Shown here piece after piece: positions 16,017 to 23,859 of a stretch of DNA of 64,000 bases. The notes under the pieces are model-generated. The model was not told the DNA's origin and made no database searches. It worked only from the letters and a program-made list of their open reading frames with translations. The translations under genes and the position numbers were made by a program. How positions within the stretch are numbered: the first letter of the stretch is position 1; each line of letters starts with the position of its first letter. Source of the DNA: Planctomonas sp. JC2975 (GTDB lineage Bacteria; Actinomycetota; Actinomycetes; Actinomycetales; Microbacteriaceae); assembly GCF_012985205.1 (NCBI RefSeq), contig NZ_JABEKS010000001.1, forward strand, positions 744,001 through 808,000, read 5' to 3'.

Positions 16017-16103
16017 AATCTATTATAGATTGCGAAGGCAAACCTGCACAGAAGCATCCGAAAGCTACTCTTGGCGCCTCGAAACCTACACAGTGTAGAT
16101 TTC
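16017..16103 (-). promoter_or_regulatory. Leaderless promoter and palindromic operator candidates of the HTH-HATPase gene
   Basis: AATCTATTATAGATT (16017-16031) is a perfect palindrome around a TTA centre and contains, on the minus strand, a consensus -10 box TATAAT six bases before the GTG start. A second palindrome, CTACACAGTGTAG (16086-16098), lies 68 bases upstream centre to centre; both are flanked by AAT/ATT. On the minus strand CTGTGYAGGTTT occurs twice, once in the second palindrome and once at about 16043-16054. This AT-rich patch stands out from the GC-rich surroundings. Autoregulation by the encoded HTH protein is a natural guess. Confidence 0.55.
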
Positions 16104-16278
16104 GGCGCATCGCCCGTGAGCCCAGTCGACGCGCGAATCGGGCCGCCTCGGCGTTCCGCACGCCTGGTCACCTCCTCGGACGCGATCCCGATGCCGCACT
16201 AACCCTCGCGGAAACATCCGGGTGCGTTCGGGGGTTTCCCCGATGGTGTCGCCGACCGGTCGGAGCGACGCTGGGTGC

Positions 16279-16479
16279 ATGAACACTCTCGAACGTCCAC
16301 TCGAAGGCCGTGTCATCGCCGGCGTCTGCGCCGCACTGGCTCGTCGCTTCGGCATCCGGCCTTTCACGGTGCGCCTGATCTTCCTGCTGTCCTGCCTCTT
16401 GCCCGGCCCGCAGTTCATCGCGTACCTGGCGATGTGGATCATCATCCCGGCCGAGCAGCGCCGTCCCGTCGTCGTCTAG
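16279..16479 (+). CDS. PspC-domain small membrane protein
   Basis: The 66-residue protein is almost entirely a PspC domain: RPLEGRVIAGVCAALARRFG (residues 6-25), then a hydrophobic segment (FTVRLIFLLSCLLPGPQFI and AYLAMWIIIPAE, about 28-60). PspC proteins in other bacteria act in membrane-stress responses or as partners of sensor kinases; single-domain actinobacterial forms are mostly uncharacterised. The ATG at 16279 was chosen because it directly precedes the conserved domain; an in-frame ATG 57 bases upstream adds only unconserved residues. It is transcribed divergently from the HTH-HATPase gene. Confidence 0.85.
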   Translation: MNTLERPLEGRVIAGVCAALARRFGIRPFTVRLIFLLSCLLPGPQFIAYLAMWIIIPAEQRRPVVV

Positions 16480-16543
16480 GACGACGACCGCATCCGGATG
16501 ACGGCGTCATTCCGCCCGGATCGACGCCCGACACCGGCCCCGA

Positions 16544-16565
16544 CGGTCCGCCCCCACGCGGACCG
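16544..16565. terminator. Perfect 8-bp hairpin after pspC
   Basis: CGGTCCGC (16544-16551) and GCGGACCG (16558-16565) pair perfectly around a CCCCAC loop, and CCCCAC...GTGGGG offers an overlapping alternative pairing. It lies between the convergent ends of the PspC gene and the methyltransferase gene, so it may serve both strands. No U-tract follows. Confidence 0.45.
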
Positions 16566-16673
16566 TGGGGTGTGCGCTTCAGCCGTCGGCGCCGGACACT
16601 GCGCCCGTCTGCGACGTGACGCGGGCCAGACGTCCATGCGTACTCTGCTGTCTCGCACCCGAAGCATCGGCCG

Positions 16674-17507
16674 TCAGCGGGCCGGCAGCGGTCGAAGCTT
16701 GAAGATGAGGATGCCGAGGTACTTGTTCAGGACGGCCTGCTTGTGCGGATACCGGCGCCGGGCATCCTCGGAGAGCTGAGGCTCGATCGCCTGCTCGATC
16801 CAGAGCCCTGCCGCACTGAACAGATTGATCAGATCGGACACTGTGTAGGCCTGCTTCGTGAGTGCGATCCGGTCGTTCCAGTTGTCGTGGAAGTAGGTGT
16901 ACGACGCGGTCGAGTAGTACTCCTCGCCGAGACTGGTCCCGTTCTTCTCGGCCCGCTCGACGGCGTAGCGGATCGGATGAGTCCTGGTGAGCAGGATGAA
17001 GCCGTCGTCGGCCAGCATCGCTCGCGCCGCCTGAAGCGTGCTGACAGGGTCTTTCGCGTACCCGATCGATTGCAGGAACGTGATCCGGTCGAACTTCCGG
17101 CCGGTCAGCGCGGGCACGGCATCCAGTTCGGAGAGATCCCCTTGGATGAGTTCCATGCCTGGCGGGGTGACGCTCACGAAGTTTCCGCTGATATCGACGC
17201 CGACGCAGTCCCTGGCGCCTGCCTCCACCAGTTCGGCCAGCTTCGCACCGTTGCCGCAGCCGAGATCGAGCACCGACCGCCCCGCGACGTCCCCGAGGAG
17301 GTCTCGCTGGGCGGGCCATTCGACCAGTCGATCCAGTGAGTCCTCCCTGGCACGGGCCAGCTCGTAGTCCTCGGCGAGCGCCAGCCACGGCAGGCTCGCA
17401 TCTCCGGTGGACTGCCCTGCGGAACGCGTCGTCTCAGAAGGCTCGTCGGTGTGCGCCACACCGCAGAACATAGCCGATCGCTCGGCACCCGTCGCGCGCC
17501 CGAACAC
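16674..17507 (-). CDS. SAM-dependent class I methyltransferase
   Basis: A 277-residue protein with motif I RSVLDLGCGNGAKLAEL, the acidic post-I VGVDIS, and MELIQGDLSELDAVPAL, all typical of class I methyltransferases. The C-terminal half contains AYTVSDLINLFSAAGLWIEQ, as in Methyltransf_11/UbiE-like enzymes acting on small molecules or lipids. The substrate cannot be read from the sequence. The first codon is a GTG at 17507; an ATG at 17471 (MFCGVAHTDEP) is an equally good start, since neither has a clear Shine-Dalgarno. It is transcribed divergently from narK across a 135-base region containing a GlnR-like box. Confidence 0.82.
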   Translation of the reverse strand: MFGRATGAERSAMFCGVAHTDEPSETTRSAGQSTGDASLPWLALAEDYELARAREDSLDRLVEWPAQRDLLGDVAGRSVLDLGCGNGAKLAELVEAGARDCVGVDISGNFVSVTPPGMELIQGDLSELDAVPALTGRKFDRITFLQSIGYAKDPVSTLQAARAMLADDGFILLTRTHPIRYAVERAEKNGTSLGEEYYSTASYTYFHDNWNDRIALTKQAYTVSDLINLFSAAGLWIEQAIEPQLSEDARRRYPHKQAVLNKYLGILIFKLRPLPAR

Positions 17508-17544
17508 TCACCTCACCGTGAGCGGATGTGCTCGTGGGGACAAC

Positions 17545-17560
17545 GTTCCACCGCGGTTAC
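17545..17560 (-). promoter_or_regulatory. GlnR-consensus box upstream of narK
   Basis: On the minus strand GTAAC-CGCGGT-GGAAC spans 17560-17545 and matches the GlnR consensus GTNAC-n6-GNAAC at every fixed position. A GTTTC half-site is in the same 11-bp phase 22 bases away (17578-17582). The site is 83-98 bases before the narK start, a position suited to activation. GlnR is the global nitrogen regulator known to control nitrate genes in Streptomyces and mycobacteria; no glnR gene is in this window. Confidence 0.55.
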
Positions 17561-17642
17561 GGGCAGCGCGGTCCTCCGAAACAGCGCATTCGTACCGTCG
17601 GAACATCCCATTCGACGCGACAGCGCACAGCTGGAGGATGAC

Positions 17643-19094
17643 ATGACGGAAACCCTCGACGCCGCTCCATCCGCGAATCCGACGCAGCCTCTATCCAGCA
17701 CGGCCGACGCGACGGCGGCCCGGCACACCGCCGCGATCGGCGCGTCGCTCACGCAGCGATCCGGCCGCTGGATCGATGGCTGGAATCCCGAGGATGCCAT
17801 CCAGTGGGCCGCGCAGGGCCGGGCCATCGCCCGCCGCAATCTCGGCTGGTCGATCTTCGCCGAGTTCCTCGGATTCGTGGTCTGGCAGCTCTGGTCCATC
17901 GTCGTCGTGCTGCTTCCCGGAGCGGGATTCCACCTCAGCACGAGCGAGAGCTTCTGGCTCATCTCACTGCCCAGCCTCGTCGGGGCGACCCTGCGCATCC
18001 CGTACTCGTTCATGGTGCCGTTGTTCGGAGGGCGCAACTGGACCATCGTGTCGGCGGCACTTCTGCTCGTGCCGACGATCGGGCTCGCCCTCGCCGTCGG
18101 CAACCCTGCTACGCCCTTCTGGGTCCTCCTGACCGTCGCGGGTCTCGCCGGATTCGGCGGCGGCAACTTCGCCAGCTCCATGTCGAACATCACGTTCTTC
18201 TTCCCACAGCGTGAGAAGGGATGGGCGCTCGGCCTGAACGCGGCCGGCGGCAACCTCGGCGCCGCCGTCGCCCAGCTCGCGGTTCCGGTCGTCGTCGCGC
18301 TGACGGCGGGTGCCGGTCTCGGCCTCGGTATCGCCGGATGGATGTGGGTGCCTCTGATCGTCGTGGCCATGGTCGGCGCATGGAGGGGCATGAACAACCT
18401 GGCAAACGCGAAGACGGACTTCGCAGCATCCGCCTCCGCCATCAGAGAGCCGCACCTGTGGCTGCTCGCACTGCTGTACATCGGCACCTTCGGGTCGTTC
18501 ATCGGCTTCGCTGGAGTGTTCCCGAAGCTCATCGCCGACCAGTTCCCGGCCTTCGCGACGATCCCGATCGGACCGGCGGCGATCTCTCTGGCGTTCCTCG
18601 GTGCCCTGGTCGGATCGCTCGCACGCCCGTACGGCGGACGCCTCGCCGACCGGTTCGGCGGCGCGGCGATCGCGGCGCTGTCCTTCGCCGCCATGGGCGT
18701 TGTCGCGTTGGCCGTCGTGCTCGCACTGCCGATCGGGTCTTTCTGGCTCTTCCTCGCCTTCTTCCTAGTGCTGTTCGTGGCCAGCGGCATCGGCAACGGT
18801 GCGACGTACCGCATGATCCCGACGATCTTCTTGGTCGCCAGCGGCGCATCCGGCCCTGACGACCGAGCTGCGCAGGACGCCCAGCGCCGGTCCGCCGCGG
18901 CGCTCGGCATCATCTCGGCGATCGGCGCGTACGGCGGATTCCTCATCCCTCAGGTGCTGAACCTCTCGTTCACCGCAACCGGCGGCTACGAGTCCGCCTT
19001 CCTCTGGTTCGTCGCCTGCTATGCGGTGCTCTTCGTGGTGACGCTCGCGGTGTACCTCAAGCCGCGCGGTCGGCTCGCCGGACACCGCATCTGA
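17643..19094 (+). CDS. narK: Nitrate/nitrite transporter, NarK type (MFS)
   Basis: The 483-residue protein is a 12-helix major facilitator. It carries the nitrate-porter signature regions: GFGGGNFASSMSNITFFFP plus GWALGLNAAGGNLG in the fifth helix area, and GIGNGATYRMIPTIF in the C-terminal half. FAEFLGFVVWQLWSIVV in helix 1 is also typical. An N-terminal cytoplasmic extension of about 55 residues precedes helix 1. The ATG at 17643 has a strong GGAGG upstream. Its stop overlaps the next start by one base (TGATG), so transport and reduction are translationally coupled. A GlnR-like box lies upstream. Confidence 0.95.
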   Translation: MTETLDAAPSANPTQPLSSTADATAARHTAAIGASLTQRSGRWIDGWNPEDAIQWAAQGRAIARRNLGWSIFAEFLGFVVWQLWSIVVVLLPGAGFHLSTSESFWLISLPSLVGATLRIPYSFMVPLFGGRNWTIVSAALLLVPTIGLALAVGNPATPFWVLLTVAGLAGFGGGNFASSMSNITFFFPQREKGWALGLNAAGGNLGAAVAQLAVPVVVALTAGAGLGLGIAGWMWVPLIVVAMVGAWRGMNNLANAKTDFAASASAIREPHLWLLALLYIGTFGSFIGFAGVFPKLIADQFPAFATIPIGPAAISLAFLGALVGSLARPYGGRLADRFGGAAIAALSFAAMGVVALAVVLALPIGSFWLFLAFFLVLFVASGIGNGATYRMIPTIFLVASGASGPDDRAAQDAQRRSAAALGIISAIGAYGGFLIPQVLNLSFTATGGYESAFLWFVACYAVLFVVTLAVYLKPRGRLAGHRI

Positions 19095-20689
19095 TGCACG
19101 TTCTCATCGTGGGCGCCGGTCCGGTGGGCGCGCGGCTGGCAGAAGGCCTCCTGCCGGCCGTGCGGTCCGGCGTCGTCGAGGTCACCCTCGTCGGCGCCGA
19201 ACCGGTTCCCGCGTACAACAGGGTGCTCGTGGCGGAACACGCCGTCGGCGGCATGAGCCTCGACGAGATGCTCGTGCACGACGTCGACGAGCTCGCGGAT
19301 GCCGGTGCCGGCGTGCGCCTCGGCACCAGAGTCGTCTGTGTGGATCGAGACCGTCGCGCGGCGACCCTCGATGACGGATCCGTGGTCGCCTACGACCGGA
19401 TCGTGTTCGCCACCGGCGCCAGGGCGAACATCCCCACCCTCGACGGAGTGCCGCGCACGGCTCGGGACGCCGCATCGCTGCGCCGAACCGACGCAGCCGC
19501 GACGGGCCTCGACGACCGCCTCCCCCGCGGCGTCACTGTCCTCAGGGACCTCGAGGATGCCGCCCGGGTCGCCGCCGCCGTTCAGGCCAGGCAGCGGGTC
19601 GTCGTGCTGGGCGCAGGCGTGCTCGGTCTGGAGCTCGCCCTCCTGCTCGCCGGAGCCGGGTGCGAGGTCGTCGTCGTCCACCACGGCCCCACCCCGATGC
19701 CGCGGAATCTCGACCGCGGGGCCGGACTCACGCTGGCCAGCTCCCTGCGGAACGCGGGCGTCGGCGTCGTGGCGCACTCCAGGGCAGAGGCCGTCGCGAT
19801 GCGCCGCGACCCCGACACCGGCGAACCGCACTTCGATGCGCTCGTGACCGCGGACGGCAAGCACGTTCACGGAGCCTTGCTCGTACTCTCCTGCGGAGTG
19901 GGGGCGCGGAGCGAACTGGCGACGGCTGCTGACCTGCCCGTCGAGGCGGGAATCCTCGTGGACCGCACGATGACGTCGTGGACGGATCCGTCGGTGCACG
20001 CGATCGGCGACTGCGCGCACGTGGCCGATCCACCCGTGGACGCGCGCACGTGGCTCGAGGCCGGCGGGCGCGCGGGAGGCGGACCGAGCGGCCTCATCGG
20101 GCCGGGCTGGCAGCAGGCGGACTGGCTGGCAGCGAGGTTGACGGCCGAGGCATCCGGAATTCCGTTCGCGCTCGAACCACCGGACGAGCGCGCCGCGATC
20201 GTCATGCTCAAGGGCGAGAGCGTGGACTGCGTCGCCGTCGGCGACGTGACGCCGGAGCCGTGGGACCTGCTGGACGACGGCCGTCGAGTGGCGCAGTGGG
20301 CTGATCCCGAGCACGGCGGATACGTCAAGACCGTGACGAGAGCCGGCGTCCTCACCGGATTCGCGGCCGTCGGCATGCCGCGAACGGCCGCCGAGCTCAC
20401 CCTCCTGTTCGAGCGTGGAGCCGAGCTGCCCGCCGACCGATCACTCGTGCTGAGGTTCGATGGCGTCGACCACGATCCCGCGGCCGAATCGTCGGCGATC
20501 ACCCCTGACACCACGATCTGCTGGTGCAACGGCGTGAGCGCCGGCCGCATCGGCGAGGCGATCTCGTGCGGCGCAGCGACCGTGGCCGAGGTGGGCGGGG
20601 CGACCCGCGCGGGCACCGGGTGCGGTGGCTGCCGGGAACGTATCCAGGGCATCCTCGATGATCGCTCGCGCGCGGTCGTCGAAGTGTGA
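19094..20689 (+). CDS. FAD/[2Fe-2S] electron-transfer subunit of assimilatory nitrate reductase
   Basis: The 531-residue protein has two Rossmann folds, MHVLIVGAGPVGARLAEGL at the N-terminus and VVVLGAGVLGLELALLLAG at about residues 171-189, and a C-terminal BFD-like [2Fe-2S] domain with TICWCNGVSAGRI and TGCGGCRERIQGIL. It corresponds to NirB without its siroheme domain, the layout of the electron-transfer subunit of assimilatory nitrate reductases (NasB of Bacillus, NasC of Klebsiella). It would pass electrons from NAD(P)H to NasA, encoded 15 bases downstream. Symbols for this subunit differ between species, so none is assigned. Confidence 0.88.
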   Translation: MHVLIVGAGPVGARLAEGLLPAVRSGVVEVTLVGAEPVPAYNRVLVAEHAVGGMSLDEMLVHDVDELADAGAGVRLGTRVVCVDRDRRAATLDDGSVVAYDRIVFATGARANIPTLDGVPRTARDAASLRRTDAAATGLDDRLPRGVTVLRDLEDAARVAAAVQARQRVVVLGAGVLGLELALLLAGAGCEVVVVHHGPTPMPRNLDRGAGLTLASSLRNAGVGVVAHSRAEAVAMRRDPDTGEPHFDALVTADGKHVHGALLVLSCGVGARSELATAADLPVEAGILVDRTMTSWTDPSVHAIGDCAHVADPPVDARTWLEAGGRAGGGPSGLIGPGWQQADWLAARLTAEASGIPFALEPPDERAAIVMLKGESVDCVAVGDVTPEPWDLLDDGRRVAQWADPEHGGYVKTVTRAGVLTGFAAVGMPRTAAELTLLFERGAELPADRSLVLRFDGVDHDPAAESSAITPDTTICWCNGVSAGRIGEAISCGAATVAEVGGATRAGTGCGGCRERIQGILDDRSRAVVEV

Positions 20690-20704
20690 GACGAGAGAGA
20701 GACC

Positions 20705-22849
20705 ATGACCATCGCCGACGCGACGCCCGTCGCATCCGACCGAAGCACTCCGCCCGAAGCCGACGGGCAGGGCATCGCGACCCACTGCCCGTATTGTGCG
20801 CTGCAGTGCGCGATGACCCTCACCCGGCCGGTGCAGCGCCTCGACGGTGCTCCGCTTCTCGACGTCGCTGGACGATCCTTCCCGACGAACCGTGGCGGTC
20901 TCTGCAAGAAGGGCTGGACGTCGCCCGTCGTGCTCGACGCTCCCGGACGTCTCACCGCACCTCTCGTCAGAGGTCCGGACGGCGAGTTCGTGGAGACGTC
21001 GTGGGAGGACGCTCTCGACCTGGTCGCGCACAGGATCCGCGACGCACAGGCGGCCGGAGGCCCGGACGCCGTCGGGGTGTTCGGCGGAGGCGGACTCACG
21101 AACGAGAAGGCCTACCAGCTCGGCAAGTTCGCTCGCGCAGCACTGCGCACGTCCCGCATCGACTACAACGGTCGGTTCTGCATGTCATCCGCGGCGGCCG
21201 CGGCGAACCGTGCGTTCGGCCTCGACCGTGGTCTGCCGTTCCCGGTGACGGATCTCGACGCAGCGCGCACGGTCCTCATCCTCGGATCCAACATGGCCGA
21301 CACCATGCCTCCCCTGCTCGGGCACCTGGAAGGCGCACGTTCGAAAGGCGGCCTCATCGTGGTCGATCCGCGACGGTCGTCGACGGCCCGGCTCACCGAG
21401 GACGGAGCAGGGATGCACCTCGCCCCGGCGCCAGGGACGGATCTGGCTCTCCTCCTCGGCCTCGCCCACCTCGCGATCGCCGAACACCTCGTGGACGACG
21501 ACTACGTCGGCTCCCGGACGACCGGCTTCGCCGCCTTTCGCCGCAGCGTCGTCGAGTGGTGGCCGGACCGCACGCAGTCCGTGACGGGTGTGCCGGCAGA
21601 GCGCCTTCGACAAGTGGTGCGTCGACTTGCGGAGGGCGAGGCGTACATCCTCACCGGCCGTGGCGTCGAGCAACACGCAGACGGCACCGACACGGCGACC
21701 GCTGCCATCAACCTCGCGCTGCTGCTCGGCCTGCCAGGCACGACGGGATCCGGCTACGGCACCATGACGGGTCAGGGGAACGGTCAGGGCGGCCGCGAAC
21801 ACGGTCAGAAGGCCGATCAGCTCCCCGGATACCGCTCGATCACCGACCCCTCGGCACGCGACCACGTCGCGGGCGTGTGGGGCGTCGAGCCGCAGTCCAT
21901 TCCGGGGCCCGGCATCCCTGCAGTGCAGCTCCTGGAGACCGCGGGATCGGCGGCCGGCGTGCGGTGCCTGCTCATCCACGGCTCGAACCCGGTGGTCTCC
22001 GCGCCGAACGTCGAAGCGGTGCGCGCGGCGTTCGACCGCCTCGACACGCTCGTGGTCTGCGATTTCGTGATGAGCGAAACCGCGGCACGAGCGGATGTCG
22101 TGCTCCCCGTGACCCAGTGGGCCGAGGAGGACGGCACGATGACGAATCTCGAGGGCAGGGTCCTGCGTCGGCGTCGTGCCATCGATCCGCCGGGTGAGGC
22201 GCACAGCGAGCTGTGGATCCTCGCCGAGCTCGCCGGCCGGATCGCACCCGGCGTGCGATTCGACGACGATGCCGAGACCGTGTTCGACGAGCTCGGGCGG
22301 GCATCCGCCGGCGGAAGGGCCGACTATTCCGGGATCGACTACGGCATGCTCGACGGCGAGGAACCCGTGCACTGGCCGTATCCAGCGGGCGGAAGCTCGA
22401 CGCCGAGACCCTTCGACCAGCGCTTCGCACATCCGGACGGCCGCGCACGCTTCGTGTCGGTGCGACGACGTCCGAATCCCGAGGCGCCGCGCGGATCCGA
22501 ACAGCTGTGGCTGGTCACCGGACGGCTCCTCGAGCACTACCAGTCCGGCGCGCAGACCCGCCGCGTCGCCGAACTCGTCGCCGCCAGACCCCGGCTGGAG
22601 CTCGTGCTGCATCCTGCCGCGGCGGAGGCTCGCGGCCTCGCGGACGGTGATGTCGCGCTCATCGCGAACGACCGCGGACGCGTCACCGCGCCGGTCACGC
22701 TGGATGCCGGCATCCGCATGGACACGGTGTTCCTGCCGTTCCACTTCGCGGATGCCGACAGCGCGAACCTGCTCACGAGCGACGCCGTCGACCCCGTCTC
22801 ATCAATGCCCGAGTTCAAGACCGCTGTCGTCACGGTGACCCGCGCCTGA
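20705..22849 (+). CDS. nasA: Assimilatory nitrate reductase, molybdopterin catalytic subunit
   Basis: The 714-residue enzyme reduces nitrate to nitrite in the cytoplasm using bis-MGD molybdenum. The N-terminal 4Fe-4S motif is Cys28-x2-Cys31-x3-Cys35...Cys67 (CPYCALQC and GGLCKKGW). The probable molybdenum ligand is Cys159 in YNGRFCMSSAAA. GQGNGQGGREHGQKADQLPG and WAEEDGTMTNLEGRVLRRRR are characteristic of nitrate reductases and formate dehydrogenases; a molydop-binding C-terminal domain follows (about 590-710). No Tat signal is present, fitting the assimilatory type. Start ATG 20705 has GAGAGAGA upstream. Confidence 0.93.
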   Translation: MTIADATPVASDRSTPPEADGQGIATHCPYCALQCAMTLTRPVQRLDGAPLLDVAGRSFPTNRGGLCKKGWTSPVVLDAPGRLTAPLVRGPDGEFVETSWEDALDLVAHRIRDAQAAGGPDAVGVFGGGGLTNEKAYQLGKFARAALRTSRIDYNGRFCMSSAAAAANRAFGLDRGLPFPVTDLDAARTVLILGSNMADTMPPLLGHLEGARSKGGLIVVDPRRSSTARLTEDGAGMHLAPAPGTDLALLLGLAHLAIAEHLVDDDYVGSRTTGFAAFRRSVVEWWPDRTQSVTGVPAERLRQVVRRLAEGEAYILTGRGVEQHADGTDTATAAINLALLLGLPGTTGSGYGTMTGQGNGQGGREHGQKADQLPGYRSITDPSARDHVAGVWGVEPQSIPGPGIPAVQLLETAGSAAGVRCLLIHGSNPVVSAPNVEAVRAAFDRLDTLVVCDFVMSETAARADVVLPVTQWAEEDGTMTNLEGRVLRRRRAIDPPGEAHSELWILAELAGRIAPGVRFDDDAETVFDELGRASAGGRADYSGIDYGMLDGEEPVHWPYPAGGSSTPRPFDQRFAHPDGRARFVSVRRRPNPEAPRGSEQLWLVTGRLLEHYQSGAQTRRVAELVAARPRLELVLHPAAAEARGLADGDVALIANDRGRVTAPVTLDAGIRMDTVFLPFHFADADSANLLTSDAVDPVSSMPEFKTAVVTVTRA

Positions 22850-22866
22850 CCTGAACTGGCGACCAC

Positions 22867-22903
22867 GCGTCTCGGCGAGGGAGCGCCCATCGTCCCGAGA
22901 CGC
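22867..22903. terminator. Inverted repeat after nasA
   Basis: GCGTCTCGG (22867-22875) and CCGAGACGC (22895-22903) form a perfect 9-bp stem with a 19-base loop, 17 bases after the nasA stop. It is the first structure in the 229-base gap between the convergent nasA and phosphotransferase genes. No U-tract follows, so terminator function is inferred from position. Confidence 0.4.
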
Positions 22904-22929
22904 CAGAAGCGCGTGCCCAGACCCGGGCC

Positions 22930-23000
22930 GGCCGTATTCAGGACATGCGGCGAGATGTCCCTGGTACGTCGACACGTGACCGGATGTCCTGAAATCGGCC
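22930..23000. repeat. Long near-perfect inverted repeat with repeated ATGTCC core
   Basis: GGCCGTATTCAGGACAT (22930-22946) and ATGTCCTGAAATCGGCC (22984-23000) pair over 17 bases with two mismatches around a 37-base interior. The interior holds another ATGTCC (22955-22960), so the core appears three times, twice in one orientation and once in the other. It could be a bidirectional terminator, a REP/MITE-like element or a protein-binding site; sequence alone does not decide. Confidence 0.75.
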
Positions 23001-23078
23001 GCTGCAAACGGACGGATCCGATGCACGGCTCAGCCAGGTCGACGGATGCCCGACCCCCGGCGCTTCAGACCAGCGACG

Positions 23079-23831
23079 TCAGACCAGCGACTTCAGCACA
23101 TCGACCTCGGCGCCCGGCATGAACGCGTCGAATCCGTTCTCCAGCAACCACCGGATCGCGAGCAGGCATCTCACCGCCCACCATGCGCGGATGGCATCCA
23201 CGTCGACGTCGACGTCGGCGCCGTAGCCGGCCACTACGTCGGCGAGTCGCTCCTCGTGGCCCAGCGTGAGCGTGGCGAGATCGAACAGGGCGTCGCCCGT
23301 GCCCGCCTCCGACCAGTCGATCACGCCGGTGACCCGGTCACCGTCGACGAAGACGTGTTCGACCTGGAAGTCGCCGTGCATGAACACCGGCTGCGAGGGC
23401 CGAAGCGCCGCATCGGCCATCCGACGGCCTCCTGAGACCAGCTCGGCCGGCAGGATTCCGCCAGCGGTCAGCGCCTCGCACTCGGCGTCCAGGCGCGATG
23501 CGACGTCGATCAGGCTCCGACCCTGCCATGGCGGCAGTGGCGCCTCGTGCAGCGCACGCGCGGCGGCGCCCGCCGCGGCCCACGCTGCAGGTGAGGCGAC
23601 GGACGGCGCGCCGAGGTGGCCGAGCGGCTCTCCGCCGACGGCGGCCATCGCCAGCACCGGCGGGGTTCGCCAGAGGATGGTCGGTGTCGGGATCGGTGCG
23701 AGACGCATCGCCGCGACCTCACGGTCGCTCATGCTCTGGTCGGAATCGACCTTGAGAAACGTGTCGCCGACACGCAGGGTCGCGCGCTCGGAGTGCGCGA
23801 CGACGACGGAGACTGTGTCCACGACGGCCAT
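23079..23831 (-). CDS. APH-family phosphotransferase with altered metal ligand
   Basis: A 250-residue protein of the aminoglycoside phosphotransferase/choline kinase superfamily. The catalytic loop is VFMHGDFQVEHVFVDG (His152, Asp154), and the metal-binding Asp172 lies in GVIDWSEAGTGDALFDLA. The loop normally ends HGDxxxxN; here the last position is His159, not Asn. Together with length and context this suggests a small-molecule or protein kinase of unknown substrate rather than an antibiotic-resistance enzyme. The ATG at 23831 lies 28 bases after rimM on the same strand, so it is probably co-transcribed with rpsP-KH-rimM. Confidence 0.8.
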   Translation of the reverse strand: MAVVDTVSVVVAHSERATLRVGDTFLKVDSDQSMSDREVAAMRLAPIPTPTILWRTPPVLAMAAVGGEPLGHLGAPSVASPAAWAAAGAAARALHEAPLPPWQGRSLIDVASRLDAECEALTAGGILPAELVSGGRRMADAALRPSQPVFMHGDFQVEHVFVDGDRVTGVIDWSEAGTGDALFDLATLTLGHEERLADVVAGYGADVDVDVDAIRAWWAVRCLLAIRWLLENGFDAFMPGAEVDVLKSLV

Positions 23832-23859
23832 CCTCGCAGGACGCCGCCGTGGCGGGTGC

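Noticed and set aside
16480-16620. Possible frameshifted C-terminus of the PspC protein (PDTGPDGPPPRGPWG in another frame)
   Set aside because: The PspC domain is complete before its stop and the stretch coincides with a perfect hairpin; there is no independent evidence of a frameshift.
23079-23831. Aminoglycoside resistance gene
   Set aside because: Only the fold-level kinase motifs are present, the metal ligand is altered, and it sits with housekeeping ribosomal genes.
6465-23859. Nitrate block as a recent island from a distant donor
   Set aside because: Codon and GC character look like the surrounding genes, and no integrase, tRNA, flanking direct repeat or insertion sequence was seen. 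Only the HTH-HATPase control region is clearly AT-rich.
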